NCBI GenBank assembly: GCA_037042185.1
Contig: JAXQJY010000027.1
Coordinates: forward strand, 1,984,001 to 2,048,000
From: Sordariomycetes sp. S80-01Y
Lineage: Eukaryota > Ascomycota > Sordariomycetes
DNA: 64,000 nucleotides
Direction: 5' to 3'
The notes below the pieces were generated by a model that was given only the letters and a program-made list of their open reading frames with translations, made no database searches and had not been told where the DNA came from. Position numbers and translations under genes: made by a program. Shown piece after piece: positions 34,948 to 47,300 of the stretch. Within the stretch, counting starts at the first letter, position 1. Every line of letters starts with the position of its first letter.

Positions 34948-36853
34948 ATGACGGAAGACTCAGAAGAGCGCGCGCCCCTTCTGCTGCATCTCTGGCAGCG
35001 TTGGGGCCACCACATCCAGACAAACCTCAACATCCCGTGCGTATACTCTCAGGGTCTCAACCACCCTCTGTCCCTGCTGTTTCTGACTGTCTCCCAGCAT
35101 GGGCCTCATTCAAGCCCTGATGACCATCCTCGCCTTCCTCTTCTCCTTTCTCCTCATCCGTCTCGCCAATAATGCCGCCCGGGCCACCGCGAACCGTCCC
35201 AGGAAGTACACCATCCCACCCCCCAAGTTCCCCGAAGCGTCCACCACCATCACCACCCCGGGCGTCAAGGTCCCCGGCTCGTCCGCGGTGCAGTGCTACG
35301 CGCCCGCCACCGGCCAGCTCCTGGGCCTCGTCAACCCCAGCACGAACGATGGCGTGGACAGGGCCATCGCCGCGGCGGAGAAGGCGCAGGCTGCTTGGCG
35401 GGACACGACCTTTGAGCAGAGGAGGGCCGTGCTTGGGTCGTTGAAGAAGTATGTCATGGACAACGCTGAGGAGATCTGCAGGATTGCCGGCCTGGATTCC
35501 GGCAAGACGATGGTCGATGCCCAGCTGGGCGAGATTCTCGTCACGGTTGAGAAGCTCCAGTGGACGATGGCGCATGGCGAGAAGGCATTGCGTCCTTCTC
35601 GGAGGCCCACCAACCTGTTGATGGCGTACAAGAGAAACACGGTTGTATACGAGCCCTTGGGGGTCGTAGCCGCGCTGGTGAGCTGGAACTACCCATTCCA
35701 CAACATGATGGGCCCTATCATCTCAGCCATTTTTGCCGGCAACGGCGTTGTCGTCAAGGTCTCGGAGAACACGGCTTGGAGTAGCGCCTTCTTCGCCAAC
35801 ATTGCGCGAGGTGCCCTGTTGGCGCACGGTCACGATCCTGCTCTGGTGCAGACTGTCGTCTGCTGGCCCAAGACGGCGGAGCACTTGACATCCCACCCAA
35901 AGATCAGCCACATCACCTTCATCGGCAGCCAGAGCGTTGCGCACCACGTCGCCGCTAGCGCGGCGAAGAGCCTGACGCCGGTGGTTGCGGAACTGGGAGG
36001 AAAGGATCCCTTCATCGTCCTCGACTCCGCCAAGAACGACCTCGGACGCATCTCGGAAATCATTCTTAGGGGTACCTTCCAGGCCGCGGGGCAGAACTGC
36101 ATCGGTATTGAGCGCGTCATCGCCTCCCCTGCCGTGTATGACTCCCTTGTCAAGATGCTGGAGCCACGCGTCGCAGCTATCCGCCTCGGCCCAGAAGCGG
36201 ACATGGGTGCCATGATCTCTGACGCATCCTTCGACAGCCTCGAGAAGATAATCCAGGAAGCCGTCTCCCAGGGTGCCCGCCTCCTTTGCGGCGGGTCACG
36301 CTACCAGCACCCCGACTATCCCAAGGGCCACTACTTTTCTCCCACCATGATTGTCGATGTCACCCCAGAAATGCGCATTGCCCAAATCGAGTGTTTCGGC
36401 CCTGTGTTGACACTCATGCGCGCGCCAAGCTCCTCGGCCACAGACATCCTGAGCATCGCCAACGCACCCAACTTCGGCCTCGGAGCCTCCGTCCACGGCT
36501 CGCAACGCGACCCGGCCTTGAGAAGCATCGTCTCCGGCCTGAAGGCGGGCATGGTGGCCGTCAACGACTTCGGAGCTTATTACGCCGTTCAGCTGCCGTT
36601 TGGAGGCGTGGCAGGCTCTGGATACGGTAGATTTGCGGGCGAGGAGGGTTTGAGGGGACTGTGCAACACCAAGGCGATTTGTGAGGATAGGTTTGGATGG
36701 ATGGGTATCAAAACGGGGATACCGCCACCGGTGCAGTATCCGGTCAAGAATCAGGACAACAGCTGGAGGTTTACGCAGGGCGTCGTTGAGCTCGGATACG
36801 GCGGTAAGGGGACAAAGATGGCTGGGCTGGGGAAGATATTGAAGAACATGTAA
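34948..36853 (+). CDS. MSC7: Msc7-like membrane-anchored aldehyde dehydrogenase
   Basis: Exon 1 is 34948-35036 and exon 2 is 35098-36853, with a 61-bp intron (GTGCGT donor, CTGAC branch, CCCAG acceptor), giving 614 residues. The first exon adds MTEDSEERAPLLLHLWQRWG in frame, followed by one membrane span (LMTILAFLFSFLLIRL). The aldehyde dehydrogenase fold follows with GVVAALVSWNYPFHN, general-base Glu328 in VAELGGKDP, catalytic Cys364 in GQNCIG, and NDFGAYYAVQLPFGG. Length and layout match yeast Msc7 (about 640 residues), an ER-associated ALDH relative named from a meiotic recombination screen whose substrate is not settled. An alternative start at 35099 would lose the N-terminal extension. 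It is convergent with the helicase gene, with 308 bp between. Confidence 0.88.
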
Positions 36854-37161
36854 TTAGGGGCAGACCAGTTCCACTAATTCAAACATGACCATACTATCTT
36901 TCGTCTGTAGGAGTGAGCTCTGCAACACGAGTTATGTCACTGCGCCGATGCAAGGGACCGTTTCGAGATTCCTATGAAGATTCATCAAGGGGCCTGGACT
37001 ATCTACAGGAGATTACCCTTGCTTGTGTTTCTATCTCTAAATGCATCTAACCTTCAACGCATTTGATGCAATTCCCTCAACGCCAACAGAACAAGCCTCC
37101 GAGAAAGCATGGCGCAACGCCCCATGATCGGCTGATGCAGGACATCGACCGGACAGGACAT
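36854..37161. terminator. Convergent 3' flanks of the Msc7-like and helicase genes
   Basis: A 308-bp spacer between two converging stop codons. No gene. Both transcripts must end here, but I see no single clear polyadenylation signal. Confidence 0.35.
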
Positions 37162-39112
37162 CTACCAGGCGGGAGCCACATCGACGGCGGCATCATTGGC
37201 ACCCCAGGCACCAGCGTCACCAGCATTGTTGTCTGCAGCATCATCAACGCCCCAGCCACCAGTGGTAGCAGCAGCAGCATCAGGCTCATCGACAGCGCCA
37301 AGGTCACCGGGCTGACCCAGGTCATCCTCATCGAAGTCTGATTCGGTTTCAAACTTGACGGTATCCTTGGTCATGCCTTCCGTAATATGGTAGTTGAGGA
37401 AGTCTGGAATCTCCTGGTCGGCCTCGAGGAGAGTACGCGCGAGGACGCTGCCAAGCTCCTCATCACGCTCCGTGAAGAAAGAAGTTGCGAGACCACGGTT
37501 GCCAATGCGTCCAGTTCGGCCTATTGATAGATTAGCGGTGAAAGATATTATACCAGGAGAGCCTTACCAATACGGTGTGTGTAATCCTCAATGCCTCCAT
37601 GATCGAGGGTCGGAAGGTCGTAGTTGATGACATGAGCGACATTGCGCACATCGATACCACGACCCGCAACACCAGAAGCAACGAGAATAGGCTCTTTGCC
37701 ACTGCGGAAAGCACGAAGAGCAGCTTCGCGCTCCTTTTGGGAGCGGCCGCTGTGGGTAGAGGTGACCGGGAGTCCTTGATTGAAGAGGAAATCATCAAGG
37801 TTGTCAACCTCCTGGACGGCGTTGACAAAGATGATGGTCCGGACCCCGGGAAACTCTGTAAGCAACTCAATCAACATGCGGCGTCTGTCGTTGCGATCGA
37901 CTCGGATGATTTTCTGCATGATGTTGCTGGTCGTGCTACCAGCACGGCCCACGCGGATGCGAACATGCTGCTCAGACAGGTATTCCTGGGCGACCATTCG
38001 AGCTTCCTTAGGGAAGGTAGCAGAAAAGAGACAGTACTTGATGTTACCCTCATCTTGCTCGCCACCTTGGAGGATTGGGTCAAGTTGATCAGCCCAGCTT
38101 TCCTGGAGCATCTCATCTGCCTCATCAATGACAGTGTACTTGAGGCGAGCGAGAGTCAGAATCTCAGGACGGTTGATGAAGTCCTTGAGACGACCAGGAG
38201 TACCAATGAGAATGTCACATCCTTTGCCGAGAAGGTAGCTCTGTTCGCCGCGGAAAGGCCCGCCATAAACCACACATGGACGGAGCATGGAGCGATAGGC
38301 GAACTTGCGAGCCTCATTGAAGATTTGAACAGCCAACTCGCGAGTGGGCACAATGATGAGAACTAACGGCTCAGCCTTGACAGGAGTATACTCCTCATCG
38401 GTAGGGCAAGGGCGAGGGGCGCACCATCGCTTGGCTTTGCCCATGAGCATGCTCAGGATGGGGATCAAGTAAGCAGCAGTCTTGCCGGAACCTGTCGAGA
38501 TTATCAGCAAACGCTTCAGTAAAACAAGAACCAAAAGCCACATACCCGTCTGAGCGATACCAATGACGTCCTTGCCACTTAAAACAGCGGGGATGACGAA
38601 CTGCTGGATAGGCGTAGGCGAGTCATAGCCAGCAAGTGCAATGTTCTCGACAAGTACCGGGTGTAGGTTGGAACCCTGGAAAGACTTGATGGGAGAAACA
38701 CGCTGCTCACTCTCTTGGGTGACAGAGATCTGGGTGATCCTTGAATTCGTCAACAACGCCTATCTATCTCTGCTTATGGGAACTTGGTAACCTACTTGGT
38801 GAAGTCGAGGCCGGAGCTAGCGCGGTCGCCTTCAGGACCAAAGAGCTCCAGCTCAACGCCCGGAATCTTGGGACCAACATCACCCATCTCGGGCTCGGCC
38901 CAAGGGTAGAGGGGCCGGGTGCCTTCGGAAGCTTCCCCCGCCGTGACGGGATCGCCAGAGGTGTAGTCCTCCGTCTGTTGTTTCTTCCAGCCCTCGATCA
39001 CGGGAGCCTGGGAGCCATGAGCGGAGGCGCCATCACTGCTCCCTGGAGAAGCATTTCCATCGACAGGAAGGGTCTGGACCATATCCTGAGACTCAAAGTT
39101 GTTGGCAGCCAT
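37162..39112 (-). CDS. DEAD-box ATP-dependent RNA helicase (Ded1/vasa-like)
   Basis: Four exons, 39112-38796, 38739-38546, 38491-37568 and 37520-37162 (introns 56, 54 and 47 bp), give 597 residues. All core motifs are present in order: Q motif (YDSPTPIQQ), motif I AQTGSGKT completed by the second splice, PTRELA, GG, TPGRL, DEAD in VIDEADEM, SAT in LFSATFP, then the second RecA domain with ARGID-like GRGIDV and HRIGRTGR completed by the third splice. The N-terminal 130 residues are acidic and disordered. The C-terminal tail is Ala/Gly/Asp-rich with WGVDD and WGAND repeats. The core resembles the Ded1/vasa branch but differs from canonical fungal Ded1 at the N-terminus and lacks an RGG/SHxxR tail, so the biological process is not assigned. 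Intron 2 is a stop-free multiple of three. Confidence 0.9.
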
Positions 39113-41570
39113 CTTTGCGGATGACACTAGTCCGAATCAGCATGCTTCAACGCCGCGGCTCTGGTGTGCCAAATAAAAAATTCACCTTGACGGTCTTGGA
39201 TGAGGAAACACAACAAGAGTTCTGAAGGAGCTCTAATATTTGGTCAGTCGAGCCCAAAAACGTGAAATCGAAATTTGAGGCCCGCAAGGTGTACCAGTCA
39301 GACGAGTGAGCTTGCTTCCACCGAAGCAGAGAGGGCTACAAGGCCCGAAAAGAAGGAAGAGAAAAGGGTCGAAGCGACATTCTCCAGTATGGATCAAGAG
39401 CCGGGAGCTTGTGAGGTGAGGCGAGTGACGGCGGCAAGGTCACAGACTCCTGAGCAGATACCGCTTTCTTTCATGAAAGTTGGTAACCACAGAAAAGATA
39501 TTTGAATTGTTATCTCCTGAGATATTGAGCAGAAGGGAAAGCGTGTCGCGATGCTTGCTCGCTGACGAGGGCGCCAGCCCCGGCTCAGGTGGTTGTGTGA
39601 TGGGTAGTGGTGACGTATCAAGGGGGAGAGTGAAGTGAACGAACTTACGACTGTGGATTCAACACTTGAAGCTTGAAGAGTGAGAAAGGTGAGACTTCTT
39701 CCACGAGAAGACAACCAAGAGAAGCAGGAGAGACGAAGGTCCAGCGCAGACCGAATCTCGCAACGTAGATGAAGAAGAGGAAGAGGAGGGAAAGGGAAAA
39801 GCGGAGTGAATAACGAGAGCTTTAAATAGCTGTGCTTGAAGAGCCTGCAGTCAACGACGGGGCAGCTGCGACTCGGCACCGTGGGCTCCTGCCAGTGCTG
39901 GGATTAAGCACTCCAGGGCTTGAAGATACCTGTAGAGCCACCTCTAGAGACCAGGCAGGTGCATGTTGACGTACCTTAGGTAACCGCCCCCTCTTTCAAA
40001 TACTACCATGTGAGCTCTGTGGGCCTTGAAGAAGCTGCTGAGAGAACTACCGAGGTCGAAGAAGGCTTTCGGCAGCCGCCGATAGGCCGTAGGGCTTTGG
40101 AAAGGACGTAAGCGTGACCCCTAGGGCGCCGAGGGTCTTGTGTAGGAGGACTTGAATATCCGAGACTTTTGGATGCTCACTTGAGTCTTGTGGATTATTT
40201 GGGACTATTGGGGGTCATGTTGCTAGTGTAATTCAAACGTGGCCCTAGGTCGCGGGAGGCGAGTGACATGGTGGACAAAGGAGCTACTCATGTTGCGAGT
40301 TTCCCACAGGGGTGTTGTATGTCTAAAAAAGGAAATACTGTGCATTGCTCTTAGCATGAAACGCGGTTCATTGTCGTGGACTGGTGAAAGCGTGTTTTTT
40401 TGCATTTGCCATCGTGTTTGTTTTGCTTCCTTTCTGACTCCGCTTCTACCACAACTACATTCAGCACCAGCCTGTCGCCAATCTGATTCCAGGAACTTCC
40501 TCTACACGTCCGAAAAAAGCTCCAGTTAGTTTTCATGGACATACTTACGCCTGAGACTCTATCGTCGCGGTTTGGCAGTCGTTCAAGCAGCCCCAAAGTC
40601 CGCACAACACTGAGTCTGTCGGGCGAAAGGACTGAAGCACGAAAGCAGGCTAACCGTCTTGGGATAAATCAACCCGTCTGAGATCAATGCTGGTCAGGAG
40701 CCTTTTACTTGCTGCTTTGCTGATTCCATGTTGACAGGTGTGTAGGTCGCGTTTGAGCTTTCCTTGGTCTCAAAACGATTGACCACCGGCCTCTACCCTC
40801 GTCATCTTTGCACCGTGAGAACGAAGCTCTTGTAATATTCCCTGAGATGACATACAAGACGGGGGAATACCCCCTCCCTCCATGACGCCATGACGAAGGA
40901 GTTCGGAAGACGAGATGGCAAGGTCGGTGTTATGAGTATCACACGTTAGTGCTGGGACGAGAAGAGTAAGTTTACCGGCGGGTTTCAGAACCGATTCGGA
41001 AGATACAGGATGACTTGTCCCAGAAGATCCGAATAAGCTCCTACTGAATGAAGAAGAACAGCCGCCTCTACGAAGTCACAAGCCCAAGGCACCGTTACAA
41101 AACTTGTCTCCAGTAGGGGACCACCAGTATCAAGAATATGCTAGTTTGCGAAGCTCTGTAAATCCCTGTGATTCAAAGGAAGCGAAAACAGGAAGAGCTG
41201 GTCTCAGTCAGCAAAGACACCCAAGAGAAACGCCACTCTGGCAGAAAAGTAGGATAGCTGAGGCCACGTCGATTTGAGACGATATCAACATCATAAGCTA
41301 CTACGATTGAAGCAAGGCTGAAGAATCCCACCGAAGCACGCGAGTCTAGACTCTGGAAAGCTTCTCTCTGAGTCTCGACAGATACTGACATGCTTCCACA
41401 TGGTGCCTGTGATCAGCTTAACGAGACCGAGTCACAGGGGAAGAGCACAGGGTTAGGAGTATCACAATGTCTTTTCGGCGAAGAAGATGCAGGATCTCTT
41501 CTTTACGTTGAGGAATCCAGATTACATGATCCTGGTTGGTCATCGCTGGCAAAGAGTTCCCTTCGCAGAT
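39113..41570. other. Intergenic, 2.46 kb
   Basis: The helicase promoter and probable long leader (to about 39820) and the 3' flank of the Ipi1 gene. No other gene supported. The 162-codon minus frame ending at 39394 is Ser/Leu/Phe-rich and reads like CT-rich leader sequence. Confidence 0.45.
39821..39829 (-). promoter_or_regulatory. TATA-like element of the helicase gene (tentative)
   Basis: On the minus strand the sequence GCTATTTAAAGC precedes a strongly CT-rich tract at 39760-39800, a common fungal core-promoter arrangement. It would imply a leader of about 700 bases, perhaps with a leader intron. Confidence 0.3.
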
Positions 41571-42660
41571 CTACCAAAGCTGTAGCAAGTCGTCGGTCTC
41601 GATGGCTCCCGAAGGTTCGTAATCGCCCATGCCCTCATCCGAATCCTGTAAGAGAGCATCCAAGCTCGACGCTGCTCTCCCGGCATTGCCTCCTTCCTTC
41701 TTCACTGCCTCTATTCCTTGCTTGACTGCACCGAGAAACCTCTTATAAAACACTCTTTGCCGCGATTCTCGATCAGCATACATCTCCCCGTCCTCATCTC
41801 GCCGTATCCCCGTAAGATTGAGGTGTGCAAAAGCATTTGGATCCCGGGGAATGCGGTAGAGGTAGTCCCATTTCCCACCGTCGTCCCTGACTTGCTCGTT
41901 CCCCTTCTCAAAGCCGACTCGTAGAAACTTGGCCAAGGCTTCAATAGTCTTCGCTTGATTTAAGCTCGCTTTGGCCCGTCCCTGTGTAGCTCGGCCGCCG
42001 GATGACCACCCATCCTTTCCAGTAGAACTCATCCAGCCGAGCATAGCGGCAAATGTCTTCAACGTCTTGACCCAGCCTCCCGGGCATGAGACCAGGTCCT
42101 CGCCTGCAGCATCGAGAAGCCAGTCCATAAAGCTCAAGGCGTCGTTGCTGATATCAGCAGATAGATTTGTCATTCCTGACCGGATGAACATGGCCGCTGC
42201 CTCAACATCGTGTCGAACATGCTCTGCTGGTAAAGTCTTCACGAGCTTGAGCAGTTGCGAACGTACTGGAGTCGAGCTGTCGGACACCAGGGGCAGTAGT
42301 TTGACAAGAAGCGTATGTGTGCCCACAGGATTTGTTGGGTTATCTTGTGAGAGCTGACTTGTTAGATATGAGAGGCCTTCTTGTCGTTGCTTGTCTGACT
42401 TCGACGAAGATGCTATGGAGAGGTTGTGCTTGAATTGTTGCGTGGCCTCGGGTGCTGTTTCCGAAAGGGACTGCTGTCCCATAACAATTGCTATGAAGAA
42501 TTAGTTCGCATCCCTCTGACAGAACTTTTCGGCGCTCACATCTGGATTTAAAGCTTGTGTCCGTGAAGTTGCTAGCCTTGGCTTTGGTCTTGCCCACTTT
42601 GTACTTGGGCTTCTGGAAGTCCTTTGCCTTCTCCTTCTTCTTTTTCGTGCTCGAACCCAT
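41571..42660 (-). CDS. IPI1: Ipi1, pre-rRNA processing protein of the Rix1 complex
   Basis: Exon 1 is 42660-42540 and exon 2 is 42490-41571, with a 49-bp intron (GTGAGC donor, ACTAAT branch, CATAG acceptor), giving 346 residues. The first exon holds the Lys-rich start typical of Ipi1/Tex10 (MGSSTKKKKEKAKDFQKPKYKVGK) and SNFTDTSFKSR, and the splice gives SIVMGQQSL. The body is helical-repeat (HEAT-like) with NPVGTHTLLVKLLPLVSD and DISNDALSFMDWLLD. Yeast Ipi1 (334 residues) works with Rix1/Ipi2 and Ipi3 on pre-60S particles in the nucleolus and nucleoplasm, helping ITS2 removal. Length, charge and order all fit. It is divergent from the roadblock gene, sharing a 389-bp promoter region. Confidence 0.88.
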
Positions 42661-43049
42661 CTCGGCGGTTGTATACGGTCTCTTGACTCTGAATATCAGA
42701 TCAATGCTCTAGCTCGTTGCCGACAGTGAATAGTTTCCACTGAGACTTGGGGTGAGACGCCAATCGGGTTGGAGGCAGTCGCAACGAGACCAAGTGTATC
42801 AGAATGAAATTAGTTGATGATTTTTCTTAGCGCTTTTTCCGTATCGAATGTGCTGCTCTTCTTCGTCGTTTCGTCGTACTGATGTTGCCTGTATTGAGTT
42901 TACGATGTCCCTCTGAAATTTTAGCGGTGTCCTGTGGCAGAATTGGCGCTTGACGTGGGCGCATCATCTCTCGGCGGGGCCGAAGCTCAACGCCATCGCG
43001 TCTTCCCCGGACTGGAATCCCCTACTGCGACCACAACGACACAATTACA
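42661..43049. promoter_or_regulatory. Shared divergent promoter of IPI1 and the roadblock gene
   Basis: 389 bp between two start codons that point away from each other. No gene inside. It must carry both promoters; no specific factor site is claimed. Confidence 0.6.
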
Positions 43050-43571
43050 ATGGCAGACCCCTTAGCAGTGAGCCCCAACCTTGAGATTCTCTTTAGTTCA
43101 GTACTAATTGCAGATCAGACAAATGGGCACGAAGCTCTCGAGGAGAAACTCGGCCGGCTCTCTCGCAAACCCGGCGTCAAGGCCTCCATCGTCCTCGACC
43201 GCGCAACGGGGTCCATCCTGAAGACTTCCGGCCAAATATCGTCCCTTCTCACATCTAAATCACGAAGCGAATCGACGGCCGCCAGCTTCTCAAACGAGGC
43301 ACCTGCTGCGGAGGAGAGCGAGAGCAAAGGGCTGGAGGACTTCGCGGCCATGATATGGAACTACGTGAACACCTCAGGAACTATGGTGCAGGAACTGGAC
43401 ACAGAGGTGAGTTCAACTGGTACAATTACCATGGAAGTTTGTCAGAGACTCACGCAATGGTACTAGGACGAGCTGAAGCTGCTGAGGCTACGGACGAAGA
43501 AGCAGGAGATTGTCATTGTGCCAGATTCAAAGTACTTGCTTACGGTCGTGCACGATACGCCCCCTGCCTGA
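43050..43571 (+). CDS. Roadblock/LC7-type dynein light chain
   Basis: Three exons, 43050-43067, 43119-43406 and 43467-43571, give 136 residues. The first coding exon is only 18 bp (MADPLA); its 51-bp intron (GTGAGC donor, ACTAAT branch, ATCAG acceptor) is a stop-free multiple of three, so retention would simply add 17 residues. The second intron (60 bp) has GTGAGT and CTAG. The roadblock fold is seen in EALEEKLGRLSRKPGVKAS, IVLDRATGSILKTSG, the amphipathic FAAMIWNYVNTSGTMVQELD helix, and DELKLLRLRTKKQEIVI, ending TVVHDTPPA. Such proteins dimerise and bind the dynein intermediate chain in cytoplasmic dynein. A Ser/Glu-rich insert near residues 50-80 lengthens it relative to animal family members of about 96 residues. 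Confidence 0.88.
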
Positions 43572-44355
43572 ACGAAGAGATCGAATACGAACGATTTATG
43601 AGACCGAAGCCACCTGCTCCTCGCCGATGGCCACTACATGCACAACAGCAGTTGTTTTGTGATACCCCAAGAGCTATGCTTACAGTAAGCAACAAGGAGA
43701 CCAATTAGCTTGGAGGCAGACTTCAGATAATTAGAAAACCTAAAGGGTTGGTTGGTCAGATGAAGGACATTTCATCGTAGTCAAGGCAAGCTGTCCGTAG
43801 CGGACAGCGCAGAGTAGATTACACTGGGAAGCAGTCAAAAGAATGTTCCCACAGGGCTTAATCATGTATGAGTACGTCTCCGTCTTCGTCAAATTGGTCG
43901 ATACGGTTTGCGAGATGTTGTGTTCCTGGCGGACAGGAAATGGACCGGTCGATTTGTTGATATCTCGCAGCAGATCCCCTAAAACATGGGATCTTAATCA
44001 GGAACCAGGTTTATCAGCATTGCGTCAGGCTGCTTCCAGGGTACAGATCTGTAACAGCCAAAAAACCACCACGTGCCTTGATTCCAGGTCGCCAAGAGAT
44101 ATTTATTGACCATTGACCTGACATTGCGACGGCGCACAACGTTCCACAAGGCCGTCGTTGTGCGTTTGCGTGCCTTCTTCCTTGTCTGCCCTCTGGCTCA
44201 ATCGGACGCTCTCAAACGGCCAATGTTGTTCCCCCACAAAAGCATCTCCAAGTCAAATAGCCCTGGACCGTCACTATTGCAGCGGGCCGCCACACGCGGG
44301 GTCTTGGCAGGGTTCTTGAAAGTGACCGGATCGCGTGGACTGACGAGCTCGCAAG
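43572..44355. other. Intergenic, 0.78 kb
   Basis: 3' flank of the roadblock gene and promoter of the next gene. No gene seen. Confidence 0.5.
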
Positions 44356-47300
44356 ATGGGCATAGGCTCATTCTGGCCACTCGGTAAGAGAGGCTTGGGC
44401 GACAAGACCACGAAGTCTGACGGCCATGGCAAGAGTGAATCGAGGGCGGCGAAAAAGGAGGACGATGACCGGGCGAAAAAGAGGCACCCGCTCAGGAGAC
44501 GCTGGTTCCCCAAGGGCCTCCTTCATCGAGGTCGAAAGCGGGGAAGCCCTGTTTTAGCACAGGCAGGGACCATCAACGCTTCTTCTGCACTGGTAAGACA
44601 TTCAATCTTTGTTCTCACCGCTGGCATCCACTCCGTCGATAAAGAACTGTCTCGTCGAACGCGATTTGATGATGCGTCTGACAAGCGTCGGCGCTGTGGC
44701 TTCAAGTTCCTAAAACCCGACATTGGCGGGTCAGGACGCAGTCACGAGGACATGTCTAATCTCATGCACAACAACTTCAACTTCACAAGCCAGCCGCCCA
44801 CTTGCCGCCATACCGCTTTGTCCCAGACCTCACTCACTCGTCACTTCATCCATTTCTGGCCTTGCTTCCTTAAGTCCGCACGCTAAGACAAACTTTGAAC
44901 TTTGACAGACTTCAACGAACGCGGCGCCACCCCCGCGCTCGACATCCATCAGTTCAGACTCCGCGGTTCGATCTTGCAACCCCCAAGACGACATCGACTT
45001 CGAGCCCAATGCTCTGCCGGCTGGGTCGGTGATCAACTACAACGGCACTATGACGACTCTGGGCGACGACGATGTTGAGAAGCTCTTCTCTGGCGCCCCT
45101 CAATTCTTCTGCCGGACTGAGAGCCACTTTCCCGGCGCACCTCACCCCAGCGTCGCGTTCCCTTTCGATGAAGAGCTCGAAATCAGGGACTTGTCGGACC
45201 ATGTGCAGATTGAAGATAAAGCTTGGAGCGGGGTGACGGCTTGGCCCCATCTCACGCGGGATCTTAACAATGATGCTGCTGGGAGGAAAAGCGCCGAGAA
45301 CTACAAGAGGGCCCACTTCCACGTTAGATGTCGTGAGCGACCCAACATGCTCAGCATGCAAGGTCTTGAGAAGGGAACCATGGGTTTCCAGGCGGCTCTC
45401 GAGCTACCGGTTGGCGACTCCCTAGAAGAAGAGCAGTTTGGCTTTGAAAGCGTCGGCACCAAGGCAAAGGCTATCGTCGAAGCACGCGGCCGCATGATGT
45501 CGGGCAACGGTTATCTCAAAAGGCTACCTGAGCCTGATATTATGGATAGGCTGAAGCGGAATGGTGAGATCTACCGGAACAACAAGTTACGGACGACCCC
45601 ATCCCTCGAGACATACAAGGACTTATTTCATACGTTCATGCGACCATGCACTACCGTCATCGACAAGAGCGACCACTACAGTCTCATAAACCAAATTAAC
45701 GCTCTTGTCAAGTGTCTTGCGACCTCCAATGTGTGGATTGACCTTTCACGCGTTGAGTGGCGGATCCGACTGGGCCAGGTACTTTGGGGCGAGTCAGGGG
45801 GAGACGAGCTGGACGACTCAACGGAGATCCACGATGCTGCAAATGCGGCGGAGAGGGCCGAGGAGAAGTACTGGCTCCTGATGCAGGTGTTGGTCTCAAC
45901 GGAGCTCCTTCTCAGACTGGACGCCATTACGGAGGGAGAGCAGAACGGGGTGGAATACTTTAGGCCAGTCGACGGTCTATACTTCGAGAGGCAGGCGAAT
46001 CATTCGGTCAAGTGGTCCATTCTTCTGGCGAGAAGCTGGTTGGAAAACATTGAGGTTGTCAAGGAAGAGCTGCCTCCAACACCTCTAGACCAGTCCAAGC
46101 GGCACGCTGGAGGCTGGTTGGCATCTTTGGTCAGCAAAATGTCGCTCAAGTACTCCAATGATCACGAGGCTCAGCGGAAGTCTCCTCACAACTACACCAT
46201 ACGAGGCCGCCATGGTCACAGACAAGTTGACGGTCTCACACACTTCGCTCGGAAGATTCATTGGCCTGGCATCGATGCGTACGAGTCGCGGATCTCGTTG
46301 AACGCAGAAGGCATGGCCGACCTTACGCCTACAACGGCTGGGACGCCTCGAAGTTTTGCGACGTCAGGAGGGTCATCCTACTTTGGAGCATGGGACGTGA
46401 CTAGCCACCATGGGTTGCCGCACACGCAGAAGGTACAGGCGCAAAGGAGGAAGATGGCAGCTGCGCTGCACGCTTCTGGATGGTTGTCAAAGTCATACAT
46501 CTTCGCGCTGATGCTGCCGGGCGAGGCGTTGTCGCACTTCCTGATGTCCACACTGCTGGAGAACGACAGCGAGGCTATGCTTACTCTAGGGTCGTTTGCC
46601 AATTTGTGCGGTGGCTTTGTGTATCACGGAAAGAGTTTTTGGAGCACTTCTTGCATTGTTGGCCGCGTGCTCGCTGCGGGCCAAGGGGCTGCCGAATGCT
46701 TGGGCTGGATCTCCACGGACGTGCTGCCTGACTCGATCGGTGATGGGTGGCTCAACATCGAAGCTGAGGATGTGCCTGATGACCTTGCGAGACTTGGTAA
46801 GAAGGCTCGAATTTGGGGAAAGAAACGCATCGAGCGCGAATCCTATATCCTCGGCGATGGAGACGAAAACAACCTATCACCAGCTGACTTCAGCATTCCT
46901 CACGAAAACGCATATCCAAAACCACCAGCCACGACTTTCGCTGAGCTTAGATCTTTGAAACTGATGAGATCAGTGGAGGCGGTCCATCCTTCGCCCTTGA
47001 GCGAGTTTACCGGGACACCCATGACTGAGTCGACCACAGCACCAGACCTGCCTTCTTATCCGGCGAAACTCATCTTCAACCTCAGTGTTGATGGCAAGGA
47101 CTCGGAAGAGCTTGCGTTGAATCTTTCATATGATATTAGCTTCGTGACAGCGCACCCTTGCTCGCCATCCCGGCGGGTGCGTTTTGTCCACAAGTCGCCC
47201 GAGAGCCCTACAATCCAGCAAATCGACCTGACGGGATCGGGTAAGCTTGGCAAGGGGTCCAAGTCTGCCTATCGAGCAGGTGAGTTATATGGTATACTCG

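Noticed and set aside
37575-38366. 263-codon plus-strand frame over the helicase
   Set aside because: Antisense shadow; the minus strand carries all DEAD-box motifs.
39394-39879. 161-residue minus-strand frame
   Set aside because: CT-rich leader-like sequence upstream of the helicase; Ser/Leu/Phe-rich product with no domain.
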